A DNA stretch of 64,000 nucleotides from Closterium sp. Naga37s-1 (lineage: Eukaryota > Streptophyta > Zygnematophyceae > Desmidiales > Closteriaceae), in contig CANJKZ010000820.1 of assembly GCA_947471745.1 (NCBI GenBank), positions 3,997,001 through 4,061,000 on the forward strand. Direction: 5' to 3'. Below, piece by piece: positions 1 through 10,555 of this stretch. Made by a program: the position numbers and the translations under genes. Each line of letters starts with the position of its first letter. The first letter of the stretch is position 1. A model generated the notes under the pieces. That model worked only from the letters and a program-made list of their open reading frames with translations, searched no databases and was not told the DNA's origin.

Positions 1-1029
1 CACTAGTGAGGTGTGTCTAGTTGGAATCTCCTGGTCCTTCCTGATGCGTCCAGTTAGTGATATTAAATAGCAGCCGTCGATTGATCAGGTACCGGTAGTT
101 AGGATCAAGAGATGAACTGAGTCGGCAGCACAAGATAATGCAGACTTGTTCTGATTGGTCGATGTTCCATCACAATCTGATTTCGGGCAAGCAGTCACGC
201 CATATATGCCAACATAAGCACCAACCCAACTTCCATTTCCGATGTCAAGGTTTGCTTCAATTCCAGTTAGGTTTCCACGACGACCGTTTTTCCAACCCCT
301 AGTCCCTTTTCCTAGCTCTTCATTATGCTTCCACTTATTGACTTCCCCTTATGGCTACCGTTTCAGCTTTAGGTTAACGACTACCTCTCTCTTTGCGTTT
401 CTTCATTCAGAACCGTATAGTTATTAAGAATGACTTCTAATCTTCTTGCTGTCTGAGCCGTTTTCAACACTAGCGCGCCCTGGTTTTGCAGGCGACTTGA
501 CTGTCTAAGCAGACATGGTTTCTCATTGTGGTTATGAATCGCATACACAGCGCGACGTGGATTTGCCGGCGACTTGATCGTCCAAGAAGCCTACCCTATT
601 AACTGATCTTATCTTCGCGTTCGGGCATTTTACATGTGACGTTATTTAATGTGGCAATTTGTTTCCCGTTTTTGCAGGGACGGATTGAGACCTTGTCACT
701 TCCAAGTTCACTCACGTACGAGAGTCTTTCAGTGTGAAGACACATAGCTGCTATGGTTGTGTGGGCACTGTCCTTGTCGACTCTGTAAATGTGTAACCGT
801 TTAAATATTGTTTACTATATGCGATTCAGTGACAACTCTAGCTACGCACTGATTTTGGACATCAACCTGAAATGAAAAGGAAATATTGCAGCAATGCGCT
901 GGAAAATCCTATTGCGTTCTCACATTATAAGGACATAGTACTCACGTAATAAGGGCATCGTTTGTACAATGTACTGACTTTAGGTTCCTCAACCAGTAGG
1001 GTGATAGTGTAAACATCATACAGACTATA
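1..1029. other. Unassigned flank, no gene recognised
   Basis: Only short, low-quality ORFs are present on either strand. Base composition is balanced, unlike the GC-rich retrotransposon that follows. I see no recognisable domain, LTR or RNA gene. It may be old intergenic DNA or an eroded element. Confidence 0.5.
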
Positions 1030-1304
1030 TCAGGATGGTATGAGTAAAGCCTTTCTAAGTGAGAAATATGTACATTGTGAATTGTACTCCAAATTTGAGT
1101 ATCCACATAGCAAGTGAGGCAGAGTAGGAACACGGCTTAGAGCAGTGCAAAAACGCTGATGATCACCAGACGCAAAGGCCTTGGTGAAGACATCAGCAGT
1201 GTTGGCCCGAGAGGCCACGTAAGCAAGGCGCAGCTGACCACGCTGCTGCAACTATCCAGCAAGAAAGTAACGAAGAGCAATGTGCTTCGTTTTGTGCTCC
1301 ATCC
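1030..1304 (-). pseudogene. B1 RNase H C-terminal fragment
   Basis: The minus-strand translation matches the end of the family-B polyprotein: EHKTKHIALRYFLAG, then a stop, then LRLAYVASRANTADVFTK and VPTLPHLL. This is the C-terminal part of the copia RNase H, which degrades the RNA of the RNA/DNA hybrid during reverse transcription. The preceding catalytic part and the RT are gone. The frame runs past the usual C-terminal LLTS into unrelated sequence, so the 3' end is truncated. Confidence 0.8.
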
Positions 1305-1430
1305 TGTCAGAATCCCAACCACTAGACCATTGGGATAAAAGGGCTTGTTAAGTAGCGGGTCAGTACGCCCATAACCCCCCAGGCCAACGTGCCTGTAACC
1401 CTTCCCTAGGATCAATCGGGGATCACCAGG
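1305..1430 (-). mobile_element. T-type LTR inside B1 (5'-clipped)
   Basis: Minus-strand copy of the roughly 140-bp T LTR also found at 12521-12658 and 14513-14887. It keeps the A-box-like motif TGGTCTAGTGG within the hairpin ATCCCAA...TTGGGAT and the terminus TTCTGACA, but lacks about 17 bp of its 5' end. No PBS follows; the sequence passes directly into B1 RNase H. It marks the point where about 2 kb of B1 pol is missing. It could be a solo LTR formed together with a deletion, or a recombination scar. Confidence 0.75.
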
Positions 1431-1478
1431 CAGTGGAGAGGCTAGCTGAAGCTGCGACTGCGACGGGGCAGGCTATGG

Positions 1479-2654
1479 TCACAGTAAGGAAAGAGTGGGA
1501 CCAGTAGAAGGTGGGAGACCAAGAACCTGCTGAAGAAATGGAACAAAGTACGGCCACAGCCACGCAGCGCCTCCAACTCCCGCAGCACCACCAGCTCCGG
1601 CACCTCTAGTAGCTCCAGCTCCAGTAGCACCTCCAACAGCAACAACACTAGCGCCTCCAGCTCCAACTCCGGTAGCACCACCAGCCCCAGCAGCTCCAAC
1701 ACCTCCAGTGCGAGCACCTCCAGTACGAGCACCTCCGGGACCAGCGGCTCCAGCACCTCCAGTAGCACCAGCACCAGCATTACCTCCAGCAGCTCCAGCT
1801 CCAGCTGCACCCGCACCAGCAGGACCTCCAGCAGCTCCAGCTCCGTCAGCACCTCCAGCTCCAGCTCCTCCAGCAGGTCCAGCACCAGCAGTACCTCCAG
1901 CAGCTCCAGCTCCAGCAGCACCCGCACCAGCAGGACCTCCAGCAGCTCCAGCTCCAGCAGCACCTTGCTGGAGTCTCCAGCGGCGAGCAAACCACTCGCG
2001 CAGCTGCGGTGGAGAGAGAGGCTCCCGCCGAGAGGAGGCACTTGCAGGAACTCTAGCAGACTCAGCACCCCCAGTCTCAGCAACCGGAGGCTCAGCACCC
2101 TCAGGCTCAGCACCTCCAGGCTCAACACCCCCAGGCTCACCACCCCCAGGCTCCGCACCCTCAGACTCAGCACCCCCGGGCTCAGCACCCCCAGGCTCCG
2201 CACCCTCAGACTCAGCAACCCCAGGCTCAGCACCCCCTGACTCCACACCCTCAGGCTCAGCACCCCCAGGCTCCGCACGCTCAGGCTCAGCACCCCCAGC
2301 AGCACCACCAAAGTCAACCGCTACCTCGACAGGCTCGACAGCGTCTACCTGGGACACACCTGAGGGAGCAGGACCGTGAGGGGGGAGGGGGTTTACCGGA
2401 GGAGGACCTGGGGCAAGGAAGAGCGGCGGGGGGGAGAGAGAGGTAGTGCGGAAGGGGAAGAGATGGTAAAAGGGAACCAACTCGTCGAACGTGACGTCCT
2501 GAGAGGGCAGGACACGGCGTGAGGTGGGGTGGTAAAACTGCCAGCCAGGCGCGTCAGGGACAAAGCCAAGGAAGACGCAGGGAATAGCACAGGCGGAGAG
2601 CTTGTCCGCGGTAGTATCGCGGACAAAGGCACGAGAACCCCAGACCCGAAACAC
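1479..2654 (-). pseudogene. B1 integrase C-terminal region and Pro/Gly/Ala repeat linker
   Basis: The minus-strand reading frame starts with the conserved block after the copia integrase core (FRVWGSRAFVRD, then VFLGFVPDAPGWQFYHPTSR and VLPSQDVTFDE). It continues into a proline-rich stretch and two low-complexity repeats: GGAEP-like pentapeptides and a Gly/Ala-rich block. The same order occurs in B4, B5 and B6 between integrase and RT, with different repeat numbers. The frame ends just before the deletion that removed the RT. Confidence 0.75.
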
Positions 2655-2699
2655 GGACGCATCGCCAACCTTCCCCGTCCAACGCAGTGTGGGCGAGGT

Positions 2700-3101
2700 C
2701 TACGGCAAGGAGACACGGGGCCAGAGGTTGAGCTGATGCGCAGCGTAACGGACGGTAAACGGCCACAGAAAATGGGGTGCAGCCGCATGGACCATGGAGG
2801 TACGAGCGACCTCCATGACAAAGCCAATGCGGCGCTCAGCAATCCCATTCTGCTGCGGTGAGGCCGGGAGCGTGAACGTCTGGCGAATGCCCTTCCCATG
2901 ACAGAAGTCCCGCAGAAAGTCAGAGGCAAACTCACCACCTCTATCAGAGTGCAGACGCAGGACGGGAAAGTCCGTCCCGAACCGCTCGCGGAGCTGGAGA
3001 CGGGCAGCGCGGATCCAAGGGATCAGAACATCAGGGACCTCACCCTTGGTGCGCAAGGGGAAGACCGTGGTGTAACGCATGTAGTCGTCAACGACCAGCA
3101 A
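2700..3101 (-). pseudogene. B1 integrase catalytic core fragment
   Basis: The minus-strand translation contains VVDDYMRYTTVFPL, then LRLHSDRGGEF with the second catalytic Asp, then QQNGIAERRIG with the catalytic Glu. This is the DDE integrase core (rve) that inserts element cDNA into the genome. A stop codon at 3102-3104 separates it from the upstream gag/protease frame, and a further frame change separates it from the downstream frame. Confidence 0.8.
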
Positions 3102-3104
3102 AAT

Positions 3105-4392
3105 TTACCGCTCGCGGTCCTGTCCACGAACGCGGGCTGGGCCCCACACGTCCATGTGCAGGGTCTGCAGGGGAGCAGTCGTCGGGGGAAACGAGGAGGA
3201 GTGAGGTGCGGCGCGCTGCCGCCCCTCGACACAGGGAAGACAGGGAGGAGCAGGCAAGGGTGGGAGGGGAGGGAGAACCCTGGGAAGACCAGAGACAAGG
3301 ACACGGCGGTGCATGCCACGAAGGCGCTGCACCGAGGGGTGACCAAGACGGTGGTGCCAAAGGACGGTCTGGTGCGACAAAGCGCGACACGAGCAGGGGG
3401 CCGCTAGCTGGCCTGACAGAGACGCAGACGCAACTACCTGGGGGGGCATAGTAGTCAGTGTGTACAGACTCGAGCCAGGCGCACGGGTAAACGTGGCCAG
3501 GTGCCGGCCCGTCCGGGAGCACGTACAGTGGGTCACACGCTGACCTCCAGGAGTGAACTGGTCAACCCACGCATCCTGGAGGTCAGCTCCACTCACCAAG
3601 TTCGTAGAGAACGAGGGGAGGTGAAGACCCGACAGTGAGCCAGACGGGACCGCCGGACACGGCAGGACCGTGGAGGAGTGCGCAAGGACTGGGCCCCCAG
3701 AGGGGTCTGCTAGGGAGACTGCAACCGGCCGACTGAGCGGCGTGAGTGTGGTGCTGTCGCGAATGAAGGAGCGGAAAGCACCTGAGTCAAGTGTGAAGGT
3801 GTGCAAGGCCTCAGCAGGCGCAGTACCAGAGAGAGCAGACTCACCAGCACATGGAGCAGCAGACTCACTAGCACCTAGAGCAGTAGCCTCACCAGCACCT
3901 AGAGTAGCAGACTCACCAGCACCTAGAGCAGCAGACTCTGTACCTGGGTCCGGCGGCGTGCACAGGTAACAGTCACCCTCAGCACTAACAGGCAATGCAT
4001 ACATTGCAGTTAGAATAGCATCAAAGTCCAGTGCAAAGATATCCACTCTCTGCCTCTTCACCAAACTCTGTACGCCAGGCGTCGCTCAGACAGGCGAAGC
4101 AGCGGGACTTTGTGTGACCTATCGACCTGCAAGTCTGACCAGCCCAATCACCTGTGCGAATGACGTACGGGCAGCGAGCAGTACTCCGAGACCCTCTACT
4201 CTGAGCGTACCACTCACGCAGCTACAGGGGCGTAAGGGTCTTGTATGGATGTCGCTGGAGCTGTATCTGGCCACCGCCAGAAACTCCCCACCGAGCAGCT
4301 CCGCCTAGACTGCCACTGCTGCCGCCGCCACCACTCCCACTGCTGCCACCACCGCCGCCACCACTCCCACAGCTACCACGAAGAGACGCCAT
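3105..4392 (-). pseudogene. B1 gag remnant, zinc-knuckle-like motif, protease and GAG-pre-integrase
   Basis: The minus-strand product starts at the ATG at 4392 with MASLRGSCG and a poly-Gly/Ser tract. The whole family-B gag domain of about 250 residues is absent compared with B6. Next comes a Cys-x13-Cys-x4-His-x4-Cys motif (about 4080-4180), read across a frame change. The frame from 4064 carries the aspartic protease (TFTLDSGAFRSF; DSGA active site) and the GAG-pre-integrase domain (LWHHRLGHPS, then CLPCVEG). It ends at a stop at the start of the integrase core. Confidence 0.7.
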
Positions 4393-4439
4393 AGCGGAAA
4401 GGCAGGGCGGCGAACAGGTACTAGGGTAGGGCAAGGCGG

Positions 4440-5230
4440 CGCACCGTCAGTGAAGGGCGGCACGCGGCCAGAGTAGGGCGGCGTGCGGGCAGAGGAGGGC
4501 AGCATGCGGGCTGCAGATGGCGGCGCGCGGGCTGCCAGGGTGGACGAGACGGGCAGGGCAGGGGCGGCGCGCGTGCCCTAGGGTGACGCGACGGGCAGGG
4601 CAGGGGCGACGCGCGGGCCCTAGGGCGACGCGACGGGCAGGGCAGGGGCAACGCGCGGGCTCTAGGGCGACGCGACGGGCAGGGCAGGTCGTCGCGCGGG
4701 TCCTAGGGCGACGCGACGGCCAGGGCAGGGTGCAGCGGCGTGGGTAGGGCAGGTGCTCACCAGGGGCGGGTAGGGCAGGCACGCGACTGGCGGCTGCAGG
4801 GTAGGGCCGCGACGAGGCGGCTGCAGGTCAGGGCCGCGACGGGGCGGCGATACAGCAGGGCCGCGATGAGCGGCTGAGGGCAGGGCTGCGACAGGTGGCG
4901 GTAGGGCAAGGCCGCGACGGGCGGCGAGGTCAGGGCCGCGACGTGGGGCGGCAGGGCAGGGCCGCGACGGGCGGCAGGGCAGGGCCGCGACGGGCGGCGG
5001 GTCAGGCCGCGACGTGGGGCGGCAGGGCAGGGCCGCGACGGGCATCTAGGTCAAGGCCGCGACGGGCCGTTAGGGCAGGGCCGCGACGGGCCGGTAGGGC
5101 AGGGCCGCTACGGGCGGCAGTAGGGCAGGGCGCGCTACGGCGCAGGTGAGGCAGGCGCGAGGCGCGCTTCGGGCAGGGCAGGAAAAATCGTGGTGGGCCC
5201 TAAAAAAGACACGTTCCCACTAGGGAACCT
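4440..5230 (-). repeat. B1 GC-rich leader minisatellite
   Basis: About 790 bp of degenerate tandem units of roughly 20-50 bp built on GGGCAGGGCCGCGACGGGCG, lying between the PBS and the gag ATG. Long frames on both strands are simply low-complexity translations and are not genes. B4, B5, B6 and the N elements have a leader of similar composition but different repeat units at the same position. Confidence 0.8.
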
Positions 5231-5242
5231 GCTCTGAAACCA
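5231..5242 (-). promoter_or_regulatory. B1 primer-binding site
   Basis: Minus-strand TGGTTTCAGAGC directly follows an LTR ending in TTTCACA. It matches the tRNA-iMet-complementary site TGGTATCAGAGC except for one base. It primes minus-strand cDNA synthesis in copia elements. Confidence 0.8.
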
Positions 5243-5275
5243 TGTGAAAGATAGAACGAGGAATGATTGCATAGA

Positions 5276-7013
5276 CTGCAACCCGCGAGAAGAGAGTGGC
5301 AGCAGCACCCTCAAGGCTGAAGTATAGCCGTTTGGGAGGACCCAAGCAAGGTGCCATGGCGGTTCAGGCGGATGAGGGAGATGATGAGGAGATGGCATTC
5401 TGTTTCTTCACACCTCTGCGTGGAGAACCAGCCACATTGGAGGAAGCACTGAGTGGACCCCAGAAGGAGGAGTGGAAGGCTGCCATGGATGCAGAGTTCA
5501 ACAGTCTCATTGAGAATGGGACTTGGGAGCTTGTTGAGTTACCCGAGGGGCGACGGCCGATCAGCAGCAAGTGGGTCTTCAAGGTGAAGAGTGGTGCTGA
5601 TGGTGCGTTGGAGCGGTTCAAGAGTCGTTTGGTCGCCAAGGGGTTTCAGCAGAAAGAGAAGGTCGACTTTGGGGAGATCTTCGCTCCCGTTGCTAAGCCA
5701 GTGACACTGAGGACTTTGATGGCTGGCGCAGCTGTGAAGGGATGGCACGTGAAGCAGATGGATATCACCACTGCGTTCCTCAATGGAGTGCTGCTGGAGG
5801 ATATCTACATGGCGCAGCCCGACGGCAATGAGGATGGGACCAGCCGGGTGTGCAAGCTTAAGAAGGCCATCTATGGCCTTAAGCAAGCGCCCAGGTGTTG
5901 GTACGAGAAGCTGGAGGAGGTGCTGCTGGGTGGAGGCTTCTAGACGTCCCAGGCGGATCACAGCTTGTTTCTGCTTGGAGAGGGGGAGAAGCTGCTCTTA
6001 CTGCTGGTGTATGTTGACGACATACTGCTGTTCTCACCTTCCATGGAGCAGATTGAAATGACACAGAAGCTGCTGATCGACAACTTCAAGTGCAAGATGC
6101 TGGGGGATGTCCACTACTACTTGGGGCTGCAGATTGAGAGGGATGTTGAGAGGAGGTGGCTGAAGGTGCATCAGTCACACTACATCTCTGGTGTCATGGA
6201 GCGGTAGGGTGTGACTGGGGGTCGCACTGTGATGACACCGTTCCCTGCGGGCTTCAAACTGAAGAAGGCAGCTGAGGAGGATGATGTACTCGAGGATGAG
6301 CAGCAGAATGAGTACCAGTCACTCATTGGGAGTGTGATGTATGCAGCTGTGCATACGCGACCTGATGCTTCATTCGGAGTGGGGCAGCTGGCTAGAGTTG
6401 TGCAGCGGCCCACTGAGGAGCAGTTGGAGGTGGCAAAGCGCTTGGTGCGGTACCTCGGATCAACGGCATCTGCTGGTGTTCAGTTTTCAGCTGGCGGCCA
6501 GCTGAAACAGTTTGGAGCAGATGGGGTCACGCCTGGAACCCTGAAGCTGTCGTGCTTCACCGATGCCACATGGGCCTCAGAGGATGAGGATCAATCATCG
6601 GTTGGCGGCTTTGTGTGCATGGTCGGAGGTGGACCAGTGAGCTGGAGGTCCAAGAAGCAGAGTGAGATTGCTCAGTCTTCCGGAGAGGCAGAGTACATGG
6701 CGATGTACCATGCCATCAAGGAGATTGTGCTCCTGAGGAAGCTGCTGGAGGACATGGGAGCTGAACAGCAGTGACCTACACCACTTTTCTCCGACAGCGA
6801 GGCTGCTATTGGCATGGCCAATAATCCTATCCTAAATGGGCTGAACAAGCACATGAAGATTAAGTGGCACTGGGTGAGGCAGATGGTGAAGGAGGGAGCT
6901 GTTGAGCTTCACCATGTGAAGGCTAGCAAGCAGGCGGCAGATTTTCTCACCAAGAGACTTCCTGAGTCGCACATTGGAATTGTGCTAAGATGTGTGGCAT
7001 GGCATTGCATTAG
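5276..7013 (+). pseudogene. A1 reverse transcriptase / RNase H
   Basis: Copia-type RT (RVT_2) and RNase H. Visible motifs are WVFKVKSGADG, FAPVAKPVTLRT, MDITTAFLNG (catalytic Asp), YGLKQAPRCWYEK, LLLVYVDDILLF (catalytic YVDD), FTDATWASEDE and SGEAEYMAM in RNase H, and KQAADFLTKRLPES near the end. Stops interrupt it at 5941, 6205 and 6772, and the C-terminus is frame-shifted compared with A2. It is a dead copy that closely matches A2 in sequence. Confidence 0.9.
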
Positions 7014-7102
7014 TGTGGGCAGCAGTGTCATGAGTGCATGTGTGATTATGTGCATGAGAGTTTACATTTGTGTGAGTGTGTGTGCATGCAGTCCGTTAGT
7101 CT

Positions 7103-7113
7103 GAGGGGGAGTT
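7103..7113 (+). promoter_or_regulatory. A1 polypurine tract
   Basis: GAGGGGGAGTT immediately upstream of the 3' LTR, identical in position and sequence to A2. It is the RNase H-resistant primer for plus-strand DNA. Confidence 0.75.
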
Positions 7114-7884
7114 TATTGGATGCACGTCATTCTGAGTGCATGTCATCCTAACGTCCTACCGAGTGCTCGTGCTATTCATGCGTGCATTGTTTGCATGAGC
7201 ATTTCTCATTGTGCATGGCTGTTGGATTTTACCATCTCTGTGTTTTCTCCAAGTTTAAATGCTTGATTATGCAGGAGAAATCCAGAGCTTTCCAACGATA
7301 CCAAGATCGCCTTATTCCGACCAAGATCGCCCAAGTTACAAGATTTCCAAGACTTGGATTTCTTATTACCTTTTAAGATTATATCTAATTTGGGTGATTA
7401 CTTGGACATGACTATAAAGGGGATCTTTGGTTGGATGGTTAGGAAAGGCAACTTTGACTTTTGGATTGGGGTGGCTAGAAGTTTCTAGCATGGGTTGCAA
7501 ATGTTGCAACACCTAGGCAAAATCCAACTAGATTGGATTTTGCATGTGACACCTCAAGGACCTCATGATGAAGGTTGCATCCTGGCTGCTAGGAAGGTTC
7601 CTACCATCTATCCCTAGCTCTTGGAGAACCCCTTCCCTCTCATGGTTCTCTTGGAGTCCCCAACTCCAACATTCTATGCCCTAATGCTTGTACTTCCTCC
7701 ACCATTCTAGTCATGCGGCTGCTGGACGTTTTTACTTGGTTCTCACTCTATAGACCATCTTAACAACTGATTCAACTTGGAGATGGTAGCTAAGCCTAAG
7801 GCGCACAATCCTACTGAGCGGATTTGCATTTAGTTGAGAAATGAGTTCGTCGTAAACTCTCCAAGTGACGGATCCTGAACAACA
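7114..7884 (+). repeat. A1 3' LTR (771 bp)
   Basis: Starts TATTGGATGCACG (TGTTGG in A2, so one terminal base is mutated) and ends GGATCCTGAACAACA. Its length equals both A2 LTRs exactly (771 bp). Confidence 0.9.
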
Positions 7885-8384
7885 CTAAGGGGGGTGTGCT
7901 GGTGGTAAGAAAGGATGCACGGGAGGAAGAGGGGGAGGATGCACGGCCACAACTCACAATCAATTAGTATCCGAAAGTGTGCGAAACCAAATTGTCATAC
8001 CATGTGTTTGCCTGAGAGTCTCATATTCATTTATTCAGTGTCTGAAGCAGTGTCAAAAGTCACAGCAGTTACCAAGGTGCTTGAGCAAGGTACTGTCTGC
8101 CCCCGTGAAGAGAGCATGTGGGCACAGAGTGGATGTGGAACCCAGTTTCCATAAGCCTTGCAAACCTAAGCAGTGTAGAACCAAGAAATCTACCGTATGC
8201 TTAACGGCTTGCTTATTCTGATCACTGGGGTCACCAGAAGCACTGCCAAGTGGAGCAAGGGATGCTCTTTCCTTCCTAAGTGACCACCAGAAACTTTATT
8301 CACTACCACTTGAACTCATTCTTTATCCTCCAGCTCTGGGCCTCTGGCCTCGACATTCAGTTGGACTCGAATCAACTTCAACCG
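7885..8384. other. Unassigned spacer with homology to the CHRD-gene 3' flank
   Basis: No ORF of quality. The part from about 8195 onward (CTTGCTTATTCTGATCACTG and the following 100 bp) resembles 11080-11150 beyond the CHRD gene, so it is duplicated 3' flank. The stretch GTGTGCGAAACCA at about 7978 recurs at about 8627. Confidence 0.55.
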
Positions 8385-8490
8385 TTACTTTCTGGAGAAC
8401 TGACCGCGCACGGTGCCATCAGGGTACTTCTTGGTGTGGATATTACAGTAGAACCCACTGGGCTGATGAGCGATCTTCATGAAATCCGAT
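8385..8490 (-). pseudogene. Duplicated C-terminal fragment of the CHRD-domain gene
   Basis: The minus-strand translation gives the end of a CHRD domain (KIAHQPSGFYCNIHTKKYP, then DGTVRGQFSRK) followed by TAA. It is almost identical to the last third of exon 3 of the gene at 11253-11574, with Gly to Cys before NIHTKK. Similarity stops at about 8490, where the intact gene continues upstream. The copy lies about 2.9 kb from the source gene in the same orientation, and the old copia fragment B2 lies between them. Confidence 0.75.
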
Positions 8491-9049
8491 GCTGCCGAAA
8501 AGACGGATTTAGTTCTGGTGGTGGAAAGAGGTTGTGTTCGAGAGTGGAGCAACCTTTGGGAGATTCTAAGGCAGCAACGGCAAGTGAAACCAGGCCACCG
8601 CTTGCATACAAATATCCGGCAGTGTGCGAAACCAGACCGTCTATATGCCAGCGTTCATGTTTATTCTTTTATTCATTGGCAGCTGAATGCAGTGAAATAC
8701 TTTGTGAGCTATTGATGAGCAGTGTTAGCTGAGGCATTATGCAATGTACAGCTCATTGCCACCATGGTTTTGCAGCACCAAAGCGGGGCACAGCAATGAA
8801 TTACGGTATGCCTTAGCAAAGAAGTGTGTTGTGTGAGTGTAACAGGTTCGGAATTCACCATGCGGAGCATGGGAATTTCCGAAAGGAAAGGGGAGACATC
8901 ACCTAGGTAGCTACGAACAATAACACTTGCTAGCCTTGAGAGTTCTCCCATATCCTTGTCAAGAAGAATATGACACCAGAGCATAGCATCGAGGCGGGAT
9001 GTCGAGATGCTATGCTAGATAACATGGTGACACGGACTTTCTATCCCGC
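8491..9049. other. Unassigned spacer
   Basis: No recognisable gene or element. It contains one half of the diverged local repeat mentioned for 7978 (here at 8621-8640). Confidence 0.4.
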
Positions 9050-10205
9050 GCACTTACGCAGAGGCGATTGAGGGTCCCTACTCCTCTCAGTGGCAGACAG
9101 CCATGGACGCAGAGATGGCTTCCTGGAAGTCCACAGGCACCTACGTCGACGAGGTTCCCCCACCTGGGGCGAACATCGTCAGTGGCATGTGGATTTTCAG
9201 GGTGAAGAGGCCGCCGGGTTCTCCTCCTGCCTTCAAGGCACGTTACGTCGCTCGAGGCTTCAGTCAGCGTGAGGGGGTCGACTTCCTTCAGACCTTCTCC
9301 CCCACCCCGAAGATGACCACTCTTTGGGTGTTGCTACACGTTGCAGCTTAGCGTGACTACGAGCTGCACTCCCTCGACTTCTCGATAGCTTTCTTGTAGG
9401 GCTGCCTTCACGAGGCCATCTGGCTGCGCCGTCCACCTGGCTTCACTGGGTCGCTTCCTTAGGGTACCCAGTGGAGGCTACGATGACCAGTATATGGCCT
9501 CCGTCAGCACCTCGCAAATGGCACGACACACTGAGGATGACACTTGCGGCTCTTGGATTTGCTCCTTCAACTGCTGACCCGTCGCTGTTTCTGCGCACCA
9601 ACCCCTCTCTGCCACCGTTCTACATCCTCGTGTACGTCGACGACTTGGTTTTTGTTACTGCTAACACTGAGGCACCGGCCCTAGTGAAGGCGGAGTTGCA
9701 GGAGAGACACACCTGCACTGACATGGGTGAGCTGCAAAGCTACCTTGGCTTGCAGATTACTCTGGACAGAGCACGACGCACCATCACCCTGACGCAGTCA
9801 CACATGGTGCACCAGGTCCTCCAGCGCTTCGGCTTCCAGTTCTCCTCGCCACAGCTCACTCCTCTGCCTACAGGCCACTCGCTCTCAGCCCTACCTTCGG
9901 ACGAGTCCGTAGAGCTGAGTGGTCCGTATCCAGAGCTTGTGGATTGCCTCATGTACCTGATGACGTGCACACAACCTGACCTCGCGTACCCTCTCAGCCT
10001 CCGGGCTCGTTACGTGGCTCCCGGTAGATACCGAAAGGTGCACTGGGATGCTGCGAAGAGGGTACTGCGTTATTTGTGCAGTACATTGGGCATGGGGCTA
10101 GTGCTTGGAGGACGGGGTTCAGTTGTACTCACAGGTCACTCAAACACTTTCTGGGCTGACGACCAAGCGACTCAGCGGTCATCACAGGGTTACCTTCAGT
10201 CTTGC
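9050..10205 (+). pseudogene. B2: decayed family-B RT / RNase H fragment
   Basis: Plus-strand remnant starting at the YAEAIEGPYSSQW block just before RT and running through WIFRVKRPPGSPP, FKARYVARGFSQR, LVYVDDLVF (catalytic YVDD), SYLGLQITLDRAR and LTGHSNTFWADD of RNase H, ending soon after QRSSQGYLQ. Stops occur at about 9349, 9397 and 9460, and a frame change occurs at about 9480. The C-terminal half of RNase H is replaced directly by the family-B 3' untranslated sequence, so an internal deletion is present. It has no 5' half and is more diverged than B3-B6. Confidence 0.85.
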
Positions 10206-10555
10206 ACTCGTTGTACACTTATTTATATACTTATACCTGCATGTTTGCACTTGCTAGGTTGTGATCAGTGTATTGCCTTCCTAATATAACCATGCGTGTG
10301 AACTGGCATTTTGGCTGATTGCTTGTGCTCTGACTGCGTGGTGATCTTGAGATCCACTCTGAGCATTGCTATGTTTGCTTCTCTTGACTGGTCTTGTGAC
10401 CATAGCTTGCTCTGGCTATCTTCCATTTCGCCTATGGGGGTGCGTAAAAAAATATATGTTTATGTTTACATTTCTCTAGGCTACATATGGGCTATCTTTA
10501 GGGGGTATAGAAACCAACTTGATACTTTCCTTGTACCCCCTCCCTTGACCTAATC
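10206..10555 (+). repeat. B2 3' UTR and degenerate 3' LTR
   Basis: Carries the conserved family-B 3' region (TGTGAACTGGC, GTGGTGATCTTGAGATCCACTCTGAG, CGCCTATGGGGGTG). A decayed LTR follows with recognisable core pieces such as TAGGCTACATATGGG and ACTTTCCTTGTACCCC. The end is not sharp, and no TSD is recognisable. Confidence 0.6.

Larger units (their letters stand above)
1030..5271 (-). mobile_element. B1: truncated, rearranged family-B copia element
   Basis: A minus-strand Ty1/copia element related to the intact B6 (54952-62481). Read 5' to 3' (descending) it has a 29-bp 5' LTR remnant (5271-5243), a PBS complementary to tRNA-iMet (5242-5231), a GC-rich leader, a gag remnant, protease, integrase and a Pro/Gly-rich linker. 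A T-type LTR replaces almost all of the reverse transcriptase, and an RNase H tail follows. The 3' LTR is missing because similarity stops near 1100. The 5' LTR is cut at about 5271, where it abuts the truncated A1 element. Most of the gag domain is also deleted: the start-like ATG at 4392 runs straight into the Gly-rich linker. It is non-functional. Confidence 0.85.
5276..7884 (+). mobile_element. A1: 5'-truncated family-A copia element
   Basis: Plus-strand element starting abruptly within pol at a block equivalent to about 38865 of the full-length A2 and running to a complete 771-bp 3' LTR. The 5' LTR, gag, protease and integrase are missing. The 5' border touches the broken 5' LTR of B1, with GATTGCA shared at the junction, so the junction looks like end-joining or deletion rather than integration. 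Three in-frame stops lie in the remaining pol. Confidence 0.85.

Noticed and set aside
1708-2379. Pro/Ala-rich plus-strand frame in B1, looking like a cell-wall protein
   Set aside because: It is the antisense of the Gly/Ala-rich linker between integrase and RT, which recurs in B4-B6 in a consistent pol context.
7182-7376. Small conserved protein of about 64 aa found three times (7182, 35144, 40773)
   Set aside because: All three copies lie at the same place inside family-A 771-bp LTRs. The conservation is that of the LTR, and no separate coding evidence exists.
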